A DNA stretch of 64,000 nt from Nocardia brasiliensis NBRC 14402 (GTDB lineage Bacteria; Actinomycetota; Actinomycetes; Mycobacteriales; Mycobacteriaceae), in assembly GCF_000308475.2 (NCBI RefSeq), contig NZ_BAFT02000060.1:161167-225166 (forward strand), in the 5' to 3' direction. The first letter of the stretch is position 1. Each line of letters starts with the position of its first letter. Below, piece after piece: positions 8,051 through 24,882 of the stretch. Below the pieces are notes generated by a model. That model saw nothing but the letters and a program-made list of their open reading frames with translations, ran no database searches and had not been told where the DNA came from. A program made the position numbers and the translations under genes.

Positions 8051-9837
8051 TGGCCCTCAGTTCTTTCCGAGGTCACCGACGCCCGCTCGTCGCGCATGAT
8101 CGCCGCGTAGCGCTGCGGCGTCAGCTCCTGATAGGCGGCGTCCCCCGCATCGCGGATATAGACGGGCTCCCCGTCCCGTGGCGTGAAACCTTCCCGTTGC
8201 AGTGCGAGTTTGGCCAGCTTCAGCGTCGCCGTGGTTTCCAGCGACGGGCACACGCGAATGAAAATCGGCCGTGCGTAAGGGGGTAGGACCGCGTCGAGAT
8301 AGGACGCGAGTTCGACGCCGTCGAAGCGGGAGCCACGGGCCAGCACGATAGCCGCCATACCGGCCCGGCCTTCGCGTCCGGGCACGTGCACGCCGTAGAC
8401 GTTGGCCGCGGCGATGCCGGGCCAGCGCACGAGTTGCTCCTGCACCTCGGTGGTCGACACGTTCTCGCCCTTGTAGCGGAAGGTGTCGCCGAGCCGGTCG
8501 ACGAAGAACAGATTCTTCTCGGCGTCGATCCGGAACATGTCGCCGGTGTTGAACAGCGCGTCGCCCTCGCGGAAGGCGTTGGTGACGACCTTTGCGCGCG
8601 TGGCGTTTTCGTCCCGGTAGCCGCCGAACGGGGTGCGCTTGCGAATCGGCCCGAGCAGCACCCCGACCTCGCCGGGGCGGCAGTCGACCAGGCGAGCGCC
8701 GTCGCGGACGAAATCGTCCCGGTCGAAATCCCACTTCGCCAGCCTGCCGCCGAGGCGCAGCTTGCCGACCGAGCCGACCGTTCCGGACAGATTGAGCGTC
8801 GCGATGTTGCCTTCGGTCGAGGCGTACAGCTCTACGATCCGGGGTATCTCGAAGCGCGCCTGCAGCGTCGCCCACACGTCGGCTTGCAGCCCCTGCCCGA
8901 CGATCACCCGGACCCGGTGTCCGACATCGTATTCCGTCGGCGCGGTGTTGATCAGGTAGCGGCACATCTCACCGATGTAGTTGAACCCGGTCGCCTCGAA
9001 GCGGTGCATGTCGTGCCAGAACGCACTCGCGGAGAACTTGCGCCCCAGGGCGAGGGTGCAGCCGTGCGCGATCACGCTCGACAGCGCGATCACCAACGCG
9101 TTGGTGTGGAACAGCGGAAGACAGTTGTAGATCACGTCTCCCGGTTCCAGGCGCCACGCCAGCGCGCCGGTGACCCGGCCGACCGAGGTCAACCGCTGAT
9201 AGCTCATCACCGCGGCCTTGGGCAGGCCGGTCGTGCCGCTGGTGAAGATGTAGGCGCCGGTGTCGGCGAGCGAATGCAGCGCCGTCTCGGGCGGATCGGT
9301 GCTGATCTCGCTCGGCACGAACCGCACCATTCCCGCGACATCGCCTGCAGCGGAGGCCTTTTCGTCCTTGTCCACCCGGCAGCGGTCGACCAGCTCGGCC
9401 GGCACCCGGTCGCGCACGGCCAGAAACGCGGGCAGACATTCCGAGCCGACGGTCAGCTGTTTCGCGCCGCACGCCGAGAGCGCGTGCACCAAACCGTCGC
9501 CGCGGGTCTGCGTGTTGATGAAGGCCACGACGACCCCGAGCTTGCCCGCCGCCAGATAGTGCCAGATGAACTCCGGCCGATTCTCCATCAGCAGGGCGAG
9601 CACGTCACCCTTGCTCAGGCCTTCTTCGCGATACGCGTGGGCGATCCGATTGACCCGGCGATTGGCCTCCGCGTAGTCGAACCGCTCGTCGGCGTACAGC
9701 AGAAAGGGTTGCGCCGCATGCTCGGCGCGCCCGCTGCGCCGCTCGAACTCGAGCGCCAGCGTGCGATTCGAGCCCACACCTTCGAGCATGCCCCGCGCGA
9801 GAACCCCGTACGACCGGATACGTTGGGTCAACGACAC
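8047..9837 (-). CDS. Fatty-acyl-CoA synthetase (FadD6 / FATP-type)
   Basis: A 596-residue ANL-superfamily enzyme. The P-loop is IFTSGTTGLPK, the adenine motif is ASTEGN, and the C-terminal hinge region holds NTGDMFRIDAEKN and DRLGDTFRYKGENVST. These are typical of very-long-chain acyl-CoA synthetases (FadD6/SLC27-like), a closer match than to FAALs. The start is GTG at 9837, 2 bp after the SDR stop, with GGAGG 9 nt upstream. The open frame continues upstream to 10455, but that part is antisense-frame shadow of the SDR. It could activate a polyketide or fatty acid for the pathway, or recapture the acid freed by the PKS thioesterase. Confidence 0.92.
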   Translation of the reverse strand: MSLTQRIRSYGVLARGMLEGVGSNRTLALEFERRSGRAEHAAQPFLLYADERFDYAEANRRVNRIAHAYREEGLSKGDVLALLMENRPEFIWHYLAAGKLGVVVAFINTQTRGDGLVHALSACGAKQLTVGSECLPAFLAVRDRVPAELVDRCRVDKDEKASAAGDVAGMVRFVPSEISTDPPETALHSLADTGAYIFTSGTTGLPKAAVMSYQRLTSVGRVTGALAWRLEPGDVIYNCLPLFHTNALVIALSSVIAHGCTLALGRKFSASAFWHDMHRFEATGFNYIGEMCRYLINTAPTEYDVGHRVRVIVGQGLQADVWATLQARFEIPRIVELYASTEGNIATLNLSGTVGSVGKLRLGGRLAKWDFDRDDFVRDGARLVDCRPGEVGVLLGPIRKRTPFGGYRDENATRAKVVTNAFREGDALFNTGDMFRIDAEKNLFFVDRLGDTFRYKGENVSTTEVQEQLVRWPGIAAANVYGVHVPGREGRAGMAAIVLARGSRFDGVELASYLDAVLPPYARPIFIRVCPSLETTATLKLAKLALQREGFTPRDGEPVYIRDAGDAAYQELTPQRYAAIMRDERASVTSERTEGQ

Positions 9838-9839
9838 GG

Positions 9840-10766
9840 CTACGCGCCTCCCGACAGCTTCGCCGCGCCGGCCGGATCGGCGGCCAGCACGGCGGCGAAA
9901 TACTGCTGCCGCGCTTCGTCGGCGAGCCGGTCCCAGCGCTCCCACGTCATCGGCGTCGGCTCGTGGTCGGGCACCATCCGGTAGCGCGACAGATCGTCGA
10001 TGCCCTTGAACCGGGCCAGGATCTCGTCGTCCACCAGCGCGTTGCCGGTGAACTTCGCCGGGTCCTGTTCCAGCACAGCCAGAATGGCGTCGACGACGAT
10101 GTCCTCGGTGCGCCAGTCCTCGGGACTGCCGAGGCCGAGGTTCTGCGTCGCCAGCGTGCCGATGAGGGTGCGCGTCCAGATCGCGTTGCACGCGATCCCC
10201 GTGCCCGCCAGCTCCTGGGCCAAGCCGAACGCGAGCAGCGTCGCGTTCAGCTTGGAAGCCATGTAGGCGACTTTCCCGCCGACATGCTCGAGCACGTCGG
10301 GGTCCAGTGGCGGACTCAGGTTGACGATATGTCCCCAATTGCCCTTGCGCATATGCGGAATGCAGTAGTTCGCCAACAGGAACGGGGCGCGGGAGTTGAT
10401 GCTCATCACGAGGTCGTACCGCTTCTGCGGAGTGGCCTCGACCGCTTGAATCCACATCGCGCCCGCGTTGTTCACGAGAAAGTCGACTCGACCGAATTCG
10501 GCCACCGTCCGCTCGACGACGTTCTGCAGATCCGCGTCGTCGCGCACATCGCAGCGCAGGCCGAGCGCACGCCCACCGAGCGCTTCGATCTCGCGCACGG
10601 TGTCCGGCACGCTACCGGGTAGTCTGCCACCGCTTTCCATCGTCTTCGCCGCGATGACGACCGCGGTGCCCCGGCGCGCCAGCGCCAGGGCCAGGGCCTT
10701 GCCGATACCGCGACTGCCGCCGGTGATGATCGCTACCCGGCCTTCGAATTCGGTCAAGTTCGCCAC
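9840..10766 (-). CDS. Short-chain dehydrogenase/reductase (HSDL2-like)
   Basis: A 308-residue classical SDR. It has the cofactor motif ITGGSRGIG, NNAG, a Ser in VNLSPP and the catalytic YMASK (YxxxK). The stretch AAKTMESGGRLPGSV followed by EIEALGGRALGLRCDVRD closely follows the hydroxysteroid-dehydrogenase-like 2 (HSDL2) subgroup, without its SCP2 domain. The start is uncertain: GTG 10766 sits almost on the GAGGGA site, and the TTG at 10757 has better spacing. It lies 7 bp downstream of the halogenase-like gene. It probably oxidises or reduces a hydroxyl/keto group on the pathway intermediate. Confidence 0.9.
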   Translation of the reverse strand: MANLTEFEGRVAIITGGSRGIGKALALALARRGTAVVIAAKTMESGGRLPGSVPDTVREIEALGGRALGLRCDVRDDADLQNVVERTVAEFGRVDFLVNNAGAMWIQAVEATPQKRYDLVMSINSRAPFLLANYCIPHMRKGNWGHIVNLSPPLDPDVLEHVGGKVAYMASKLNATLLAFGLAQELAGTGIACNAIWTRTLIGTLATQNLGLGSPEDWRTEDIVVDAILAVLEQDPAKFTGNALVDDEILARFKGIDDLSRYRMVPDHEPTPMTWERWDRLADEARQQYFAAVLAADPAGAAKLSGGA

Positions 10767-10773
10767 TCCCTCG

Positions 10774-12351
10774 CTACTGCGCCGTCGCCTGCAGCGCCGA
10801 CTCGGCCGGATCCCGCTGCGGCAGGTCGATCCTGGTGGCGATTTCCTGTTCGAACGAATCCGCCCACGCCTCCAAGCGGTCGACATTGCGCCGCATATCC
10901 GCGAAGGTCTGCGTGGCGGTCTTGTCGGTCAGCAGGTCCAGATGCAGCTGCGCGCAGATCGGCACCTTGCTGTATTCGACGAACAGGTACTTCTCCGGCT
11001 GCGGCGCCTGCGCCGCGAAGGCTCGGAAGTTCGCCTGCATGCGCGACTGGATGCCGAAGAACCGCGACGCGATCGGATGGAACTCGGCCGCCGCGTCCGG
11101 GCTGGTGAGCAAGCCGCGGAAGAGCATCTGCGAGGGCAGCGCCCAGTAGAACGAGGTATCCCACATCACCTTGGTGAACATGGCGGGCGCATGCCCGAAG
11201 ATGCTGTAGTTGTCGTGGTACATCTGCAGGTAATTGGGCCACAGGTCCTCGAGCAGCAACCGGTTGTAGGACTGGGCGACGTCCTCGGTCAGCCTGCCCT
11301 TGCGGTCGAGCTCGATGAGCCGGGTCGTGATCGTGTTGGTGTAGGCGATGTAGTCCGAGCCCGGGCTGTAGAACGCGTCCAGGAACACCGCCGCCTCACC
11401 GACACAGGCCCACCGGTTGTGCGAAAACGCTTGCGTGGAGCTGTAGCTCGCGTTGCGCAGCACCAGGAAGTCGAGCAGCTCGGCCTGTTCGGTGAACTTC
11501 GCCAGCGTCGGCTCGTGCTCGGCGATCCACTGCCGCGCTTTGGTTTCCGTCGAGTACGTCCGGAACGGGTGGTAGCGCTCGTCGGTGACGATGCCGATGC
11601 TGGTGTTCCCGGACGAGAGCGGGATCATCCACACCCAGTAGCCGGTGCCCATCAGGTGGTTGGTCGAGAACCACCGGCGCTCTTGGGTTTTCGGACGCCA
11701 GGTGGGGCTGGTCGGCCCCGCCATCTCCTCCACGTCGTACTCGCCGCGCAACCGCCACCAGGCCGCGTTGATCTTGTGCGGGCTCGGCGCGCCGAGGCCG
11801 AGCTTGCGCTGGATCAGCTTGCCGCGCCCGGAGGCGTCGGCGACGAAGCGCGCCCGGACCGAGCGCTCCTCCCCGCCGGCCACCTCGTAGGTGATGACGT
11901 GATCGTCGTCGCCCTGCGCCAGATCCACGTCGACGACCTTGGCCTGTTCGATCAGGTCGATGCCGAGATCCTTTGCGCCACGGCGCAGATCGCGCTCGAA
12001 GATGCCGCGGTCGATCTGATACGACGGCACCCGGGCGAACCGGCGCGCGCCGATCTCCGGCCGTGCCTCGAAGGGACCGTGCTGGTCGCCGAAGAACAGG
12101 CGCAGGCCGAGCTTGTGCAGGTGGTGCTTGTTGAAATAGCCGGTGAGGCCGAGCTGTTCGGTGAAGTAGTGCGCGCCGCCTTCGACGGTCGCCTCCCCCA
12201 CCTTGTACGCGCCGTCGGGGATATCGCCGCCGGTGCGCTCCAGCACCAGCACCGAGAGCTCGGGCATGGTCCGCTTGAGCTGCCTCGACAGGGTGAGCCC
12301 CGCCAGTCCGCCGCCACAGATCACTACGTCGTATCGGTCAATCGGTTTCAT
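10774..12351 (-). CDS. Flavin-dependent halogenase-like oxidoreductase
   Basis: A 525-residue FAD protein. Visible are GGGLAG near the N-terminus, KVGEATVEGG, a Lys in HKLGLRLFF at about the halogenase lysine position, a W-V-W-M-I-P segment (WxWxIP signature) and VGEAAVFLDAFYSPGSD. It resembles carrier-protein or free-substrate variant halogenases and related hydroxylases more than tryptophan halogenases. ATG 12351 has CGGAG 8 nt upstream and lies 25 bp after the PKS stop. It is the first tailoring gene after the PKS and distinct in sequence from the truncated homologue at the left edge. Halogenation versus hydroxylation cannot be settled from the sequence alone. Confidence 0.87.
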   Translation of the reverse strand: MKPIDRYDVVICGGGLAGLTLSRQLKRTMPELSVLVLERTGGDIPDGAYKVGEATVEGGAHYFTEQLGLTGYFNKHHLHKLGLRLFFGDQHGPFEARPEIGARRFARVPSYQIDRGIFERDLRRGAKDLGIDLIEQAKVVDVDLAQGDDDHVITYEVAGGEERSVRARFVADASGRGKLIQRKLGLGAPSPHKINAAWWRLRGEYDVEEMAGPTSPTWRPKTQERRWFSTNHLMGTGYWVWMIPLSSGNTSIGIVTDERYHPFRTYSTETKARQWIAEHEPTLAKFTEQAELLDFLVLRNASYSSTQAFSHNRWACVGEAAVFLDAFYSPGSDYIAYTNTITTRLIELDRKGRLTEDVAQSYNRLLLEDLWPNYLQMYHDNYSIFGHAPAMFTKVMWDTSFYWALPSQMLFRGLLTSPDAAAEFHPIASRFFGIQSRMQANFRAFAAQAPQPEKYLFVEYSKVPICAQLHLDLLTDKTATQTFADMRRNVDRLEAWADSFEQEIATRIDLPQRDPAESALQATAQ

Positions 12352-12376
12352 AGCATTTCTCCGTTCGAGCAGTTGC

Positions 12377-20833
<8,457 letters not shown>

Positions 20834-21087
20834 CGCATTACCTTCGTTTTGTAACCACACGTCTATCGACCGGGCGAGACAACCGCTCAGTTGGTGTCGC
20901 CCAGTCGATCAGGATCCGTATCGACCATTCGCGCTTCGCCTGCGCGAAACGCCCCACCACGCCTTCGATTCCAGGTGCGCGGTGGCATCGAGCAGGCTGA
21001 TTTGATCGTCGAGTTTCCGACCGTCACTTGCCGAAATCGAGCCGGCGGTCATGTTCCCCCCTCGAGGACCATGACCGCCGATGCGAA

Positions 21088-21501
21088 ATGTCCACCCGCC
21101 GAGCGCTTTTCGGTGGACCGCCGGACGGCATGGAGCTCCCGGCCGGTGCCTACTCCCCCCGAACGAGACCTCGGCGGTCGGACCGAGTCGTTCGGACGCC
21201 GGACGGCCGGCGATACATCGACACTGAGGCGGTTGAGCTGGGTGGCACAGGGCGGCACATCATCAGGGGTCGTGCTGATCGTGCTGAACGTCCACATGAT
21301 TTGTGCCCACCTCACGCCCGGTGCCCAGATCCGCACCCATGGTCAGAATTTATCGACCACGAGCAGTCATGTCAACACATCGGTGTGCATTCGTGTGCAT
21401 CCAAGATCCCTCTCATGCGCACACTCGTGCAGTCTAACTCCACCCCCTGCGTGACGTCGGACAATGATCTTGCTAAGGTGCTCGTTCGCGACCGGACATG
21501 A
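21088..21501 (+). CDS. Doubtful small hypothetical protein
   Basis: A 137-codon frame beginning MSTRRALFGGPPDGMELPAG. The FGGPPDG start and a following TPDGRRYIDTEAVEL stretch look protein-like and recall short actinobacterial and phage proteins that begin with an FGGPxDG motif. The second half is low-quality (Cys/His/Pro-rich) and reads through the repeat cluster. There is no convincing ribosome site. It may be a gene remnant or chance. Confidence 0.25.
   Translation: MSTRRALFGGPPDGMELPAGAYSPRTRPRRSDRVVRTPDGRRYIDTEAVELGGTGRHIIRGRADRAERPHDLCPPHARCPDPHPWSEFIDHEQSCQHIGVHSCASKIPLMRTLVQSNSTPCVTSDNDLAKVLVRDRT
21381..21424. repeat. Repeated GTGTGCAT boxes, operator candidate
   Basis: GTGTGCAT occurs twice in tandem at a 10-bp period (21383-21390 and 21393-21400). 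An inverted near-copy, ATGCGCAC, is at 21415-21422. The cluster ends about 95 bp upstream of the XRE-like gene. The one-helical-turn spacing suggests cooperative protein binding, possibly by that regulator. Confidence 0.4.
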
Positions 21502-21517
21502 GAGGACATGCACGCGC

Positions 21518-22144
21518 ATGATGACCAGCTCTGCACAGCCAAGTGGTATGGTGCTTGCCATGGGCGACGAGTTGGGCGCCAGCGAGACCGTGAACCGTGC
21601 GAGAGTCGAGTCGGCTGGACAGCGGTTCGGACGGCAGCTGAAGGCGTTCCGGCAGCGAAATCTTCCCGATGAGCTGATCACGCACCAGCACATCCATGAC
21701 CTCGGGGGTCCTACACGAAATGTTCAGTCCCGGATCGAGAGCGGGCAAGTCGACACGATAAGCGCCACCACGGAGGCGAAGTACAACCGCGCGCTCGAAG
21801 CGCTGGGGCTGGCGGCCGGAAGCGCAACCGCCGCACTGCATCACGGCGGCACCCTCGGGGCGCCCCCGGTGGACGAACCCGACGAGACCGTCGTGCCCGA
21901 CGATGTCGAGAGCGGCGTGGACGCGTTGCAGAACCTGGCCCGCAAACACCGGTCGGTCGTGGACCTCGTGACCGAGCTCGACCGGCTCGGCATCGAGTTG
22001 AAACGCGCCCGCAGCCACACCGAGGGCTATCAGCTGGTCTTCCCGAAGACCGCGATCGATCGCCTGTTACAGGCGCTACAGAACACGGCCGAACCCGCAC
22101 AGCCTGGGCGCGAGTCCGACCGAGACGACCATCCGCAGACCTAG
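21518..22144 (+). CDS. XRE-like regulatory protein
   Basis: A 208-residue protein. The N-terminal third (FGRQLKAFRQRN, HIHDLGGPTRNVQSRIESGQ and EAKYNRALEALGL) reads like an XRE-type HTH in which the recognition helix carries RNVQSRIESG. The C-terminal part is a helical region (SGVDALQNLARKHRSVVDLVTELDRLGIEL) of unknown function. The chosen start is the first of two ATGs at 21518, with AGAGGA 9-12 nt upstream; 21560 is an alternative. The neighbouring HExxH gene suggests an ImmA-ImmR-like regulator/protease relation, or control of the divergent PKS operon. This is inferred. Confidence 0.6.
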   Translation: MMTSSAQPSGMVLAMGDELGASETVNRARVESAGQRFGRQLKAFRQRNLPDELITHQHIHDLGGPTRNVQSRIESGQVDTISATTEAKYNRALEALGLAAGSATAALHHGGTLGAPPVDEPDETVVPDDVESGVDALQNLARKHRSVVDLVTELDRLGIELKRARSHTEGYQLVFPKTAIDRLLQALQNTAEPAQPGRESDRDDHPQT

Positions 22145-22802
22145 CCTCCGAAGCAGCGGGTCATGGACGTACGCACCCTCGAGACATGCCGGACGACCCG
22201 AGGATGCGGATCGGGGACCGTCCACGCGGGTCGCGCGACGCGACAACGGTTGAAACACAAAGTATTTCGGCGAACCACGGGGACGAGCGCCCGGTATCGC
22301 TCACGCGCGGAACGGTTCCGGCGGCCGCCGGACCGCGCGTCCGTCCGCCTACGGCCGCCACCGCTGAAAACCGGTCGGCATCGCGATATTTCGTGGTCCG
22401 GCGAAAACTCACCCGTACCCTGCCCTACCGTGCGCGGCCGAGCCACCGCCGGCCGTGCCACCAGGACCGATCGCGTTCCTCCGACGGCGCCGATGCCGAA
22501 TCTTGCGTTACTGTTCACCCATATCGGCCCAGGTCAAAGTGACAATCTGGAACTTCTGACCGCGGAATTACAGCTACGCGAAGCCCGGGTGACAGGTAGG
22601 GTATATGCCAGCCCGGCAAGTCGACGATGGTGAGTCGATGTGTGTCGACATGCCGGTCCGCTGAAGGCATCCGGGACGATGGACGACGTCGCACTCCCGT
22701 TGAAACGGACGACTTCGACGAACAATATCGCGCCGGTGGCAACGATGCCGCTGTGGTGCGCGATAACAAGGTGGGATCTCCAGGTGCTCGGGGGAGGAAA
22801 TC
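22145..22802. other. 658-bp non-coding stretch
   Basis: No frame here has convincing codon use or a ribosome site. The stretch around 22640-22760 is less GC-rich than its surroundings and may carry the promoter of the peptide/HExxH/membrane-protein operon. No clear repeat, tRNA or terminator was seen. Confidence 0.5.
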
Positions 22803-22928
22803 GTGAACGCATACGATCTGCATTCCACCGGCCTCGACGCAGCAGCTCTTACCAGCGGTAATGCCGACGGGTCGGACCTCACTGACGCGGATCGCCTCAC
22901 TCGAACGAGGAGGCAAGTGACATGTTGA
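22803..22928 (+). CDS. Candidate 41-residue peptide gene upstream of the HExxH gene
   Basis: A short frame starting at GTG 22803 has a very strong ribosome site (GGGGGAGGAAATC) directly upstream. It ends by overlapping the next gene's ATG (22922) by 7 bp, the usual layout of translational coupling. The peptide begins VNAYDLHSTGLDAAALT and is acidic in the middle and basic near the end, with a single C-terminal Cys. It has no signal peptide or clear hydrophobic segment. It could be a leader, a regulatory or signalling peptide, or simply a coupling ORF. Confidence 0.5.
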   Translation: MNAYDLHSTGLDAAALTSGNADGSDLTDADRLTRTRRQVTC

Positions 22929-23464
22929 AACTGTTCCGGCGCAAGGCCTCCACCCTCACGTGGAAGCCCACTCGCGGCAAGACCTCCACGCGGGCTCGCC
23001 TGCAAGCGCTGGTCGACAGTCTCGAGCTGCCGACGGACTGGACCATCGAGGAGTTCATCGCGTGCGTCGAACGCACGCGCGGGCGGCGCATCGTGCGGTT
23101 GCTGCTGCCGCCCACCGCACCGGTGGGACTGTGCGGACTGTGGCTGGCCTGCAAGGACTACGACGTGATCTTCCTCAGGCAGTCCTCGGACCCGGCGGTC
23201 GAATTGCACGTGGCCCTGCACGAGGTCAGCCATATGCTGCTCGGCCACGGCCAGGACACCTCGTTGTCCTCGGTCGAATGGAAGACGCTGACCAGTGAGG
23301 TCGCGTTGAACGACGCCATCGATCTGTCCATGGTCCGCGCCGCCCGCGGCGCCTCGAGCTACGCCTCGGTCGAAGAATACGAAGCCGAGCTGCTGGCGAC
23401 CCTGATCAGCTTCCGCGCGCGGACCGTCGGACCGCGCCGCGACCCGATGTTGAGAGAGTTGTGA
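22922..23464 (+). CDS. ImmA/IrrE-like HExxH putative metallopeptidase
   Basis: A 180-residue soluble protein with HEVSH at 100-104, the HExxH zinc motif, embedded in ELHVALHEVSHMLLGHG as in ImmA/IrrE-type proteins. A further acidic helix (YEAELLATLISFRA, about 153-166) could supply the third zinc ligand. In actinomycetes such proteins are often annotated as toxin or regulator components next to XRE regulators and MAB_1171c membrane proteins. The start overlaps the upstream small ORF, AGGAGG lies about 9 nt before the ATG, and the next gene starts 3 bp after the stop. The likely role is signal-dependent cleavage of a regulator; no target is known. Confidence 0.75.
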   Translation: MLKLFRRKASTLTWKPTRGKTSTRARLQALVDSLELPTDWTIEEFIACVERTRGRRIVRLLLPPTAPVGLCGLWLACKDYDVIFLRQSSDPAVELHVALHEVSHMLLGHGQDTSLSSVEWKTLTSEVALNDAIDLSMVRAARGASSYASVEEYEAELLATLISFRARTVGPRRDPMLREL

Positions 23465-23467
23465 CGC

Positions 23468-24679
23468 ATGTGGCCGAACACCCACCTGTCGCCCTGGATC
23501 ACCATCTCGGCAACGGTGTTCATCGTCGCCATCACCCTGATCCGGCTGGCGTCGACCCTGCACACGACGCTGTTCGGCCGCTTGATCAACACCCTGCTCG
23601 GCTTCGACGCCGCGGCGGCGCTACTGCGTGAACCGGTCATCGCGCGACAGGTGGCGAAATTCGTCCCCGGCGGCCTGCCCACGGTGTTCGACGCCTGGCA
23701 CTGGCTGACGGTGACCGCCTGGGCCTTCGGTCTCGGCATGGCGCTGCTGCACGAGAACGGCCCGGTCCGCTACCGCACCCAGTTCAAGGTCGTGCTGGGT
23801 CTTTCCGCCGCGATCGGCCTGATATTCCTCGCGCTCAGCGCGCCCGCCCGGGCCCACGGCCTGACGTCCATCGCCGAATACGGCGGCTGGCGTTTCGGCA
23901 TCTACATCGGACTGTATTCGGCCCTGCCCGTGATCGTTTCCGGGTACTACTACGTCTTGAAAGTCCGCGGCACGGTGTGGCGGACCAACACGCTGTGGGA
24001 ACGGTTCACCGTCGCCGCCCTCGTCTGCTTCGGTGTCGCCAGCTCACTGCCCGTCTTCCTGATGGCGATCGCCGCCGCGGCGGACGCCATCGGTGTGGGC
24101 AATGCGTTCACGCGCAGCATCTTCGAACTCGTCGCCGACGGATTCACCTCGGGCGAGCCCGGGTTGTTCGTGTTCGCCGCCCTGGTCATGGTGTACGTGC
24201 CCTCCTCGGCGCAGGCGATCGTGCAGTTGCTGCGGCTCGATCGGGAATCGCGCGCCGCGCGCCGGGTGTATCCGATCTGGCGCGACCTCACCGCCGCCGC
24301 GCCGCAGGTCGTCTTCCGGCTCAAACGGGCGGACAGTTGGAATGTCTCGCCGCAGGAACGATTGCACCGCAGGCGAATGGAAATCCACGACGCGGCCGAA
24401 ATCGTCGCCAGATATGTCCTGCCGCTGCCGACGCCGGTCGACGAACTGATCGAGAACACCGTCGTCGAAGACGAACAGGAACATATCCGGATGGTCGCCG
24501 AATTGGTGCTGGCCGCGCGCCGGCTCGCCGACGGCGCCGAGGCGGCGGGCGAGCCGACCGCGCGCGGGACCGACGTCCCCGACGAGCAGACCCTGGTCCG
24601 GCTGTGGCAGCACGCGAAATCCCTGCTGCACGCGACGGATCTCACCACGACGATCCGAACACCAATCAGCACACCATGA
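23468..24679 (+). CDS. MAB_1171c-like integral membrane protein
   Basis: A 403-residue protein. The first ~250 residues hold about seven hydrophobic helices (for example ISATVFIVAITLIRL and FGLGMALL). A soluble, charged C-terminal domain (about 260-403) follows, with the WNVSPQERLHRRRMEIHDAAEIVARYV segment typical of the MAB_1171c putative transporter family. It is co-transcribed with the HExxH gene (3-bp gap). The architecture would suit a membrane sensor as well as a transporter; the family has no established function that I know of. Confidence 0.75.
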   Translation: MWPNTHLSPWITISATVFIVAITLIRLASTLHTTLFGRLINTLLGFDAAAALLREPVIARQVAKFVPGGLPTVFDAWHWLTVTAWAFGLGMALLHENGPVRYRTQFKVVLGLSAAIGLIFLALSAPARAHGLTSIAEYGGWRFGIYIGLYSALPVIVSGYYYVLKVRGTVWRTNTLWERFTVAALVCFGVASSLPVFLMAIAAAADAIGVGNAFTRSIFELVADGFTSGEPGLFVFAALVMVYVPSSAQAIVQLLRLDRESRAARRVYPIWRDLTAAAPQVVFRLKRADSWNVSPQERLHRRRMEIHDAAEIVARYVLPLPTPVDELIENTVVEDEQEHIRMVAELVLAARRLADGAEAAGEPTARGTDVPDEQTLVRLWQHAKSLLHATDLTTTIRTPISTP

Positions 24680-24882
24680 TTCGCGACGGGGGCGCCGAAC
24701 GCAGGCCGCGGCATCGCGCGCGATTCGGCATGCGGCACGCGGCGCGCTGTGGTGTAATCAGTCGATTCCCGCAGCCGAATCATTCGTCGGCAGTGCGCAT
24801 TCCGAGGGTCGGCACACCGTCGGAAAGTCGACCGCGCAGGTCCGTCACCCGGACGCGCCCCTCAGTCGAGTAAAGGTGAACC

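Larger units (their letters stand above)
20834..21517. other. 684-bp divergent regulatory region
   Basis: This spacer separates the PKS start from the XRE-like regulator start and must hold the PKS operon promoter. I saw no confident -10/-35 pair. It contains one doubtful reading frame (21088-21501) and a cluster of GTGTGCAT-type repeats near the regulator. Confidence 0.5.

Noticed and set aside
9838..10455. N-terminal extension of the acyl-CoA synthetase
   Set aside because: It overlaps the SDR gene in another frame and lacks domain sequence; GTG 9837 with a good ribosome site fits the family length.
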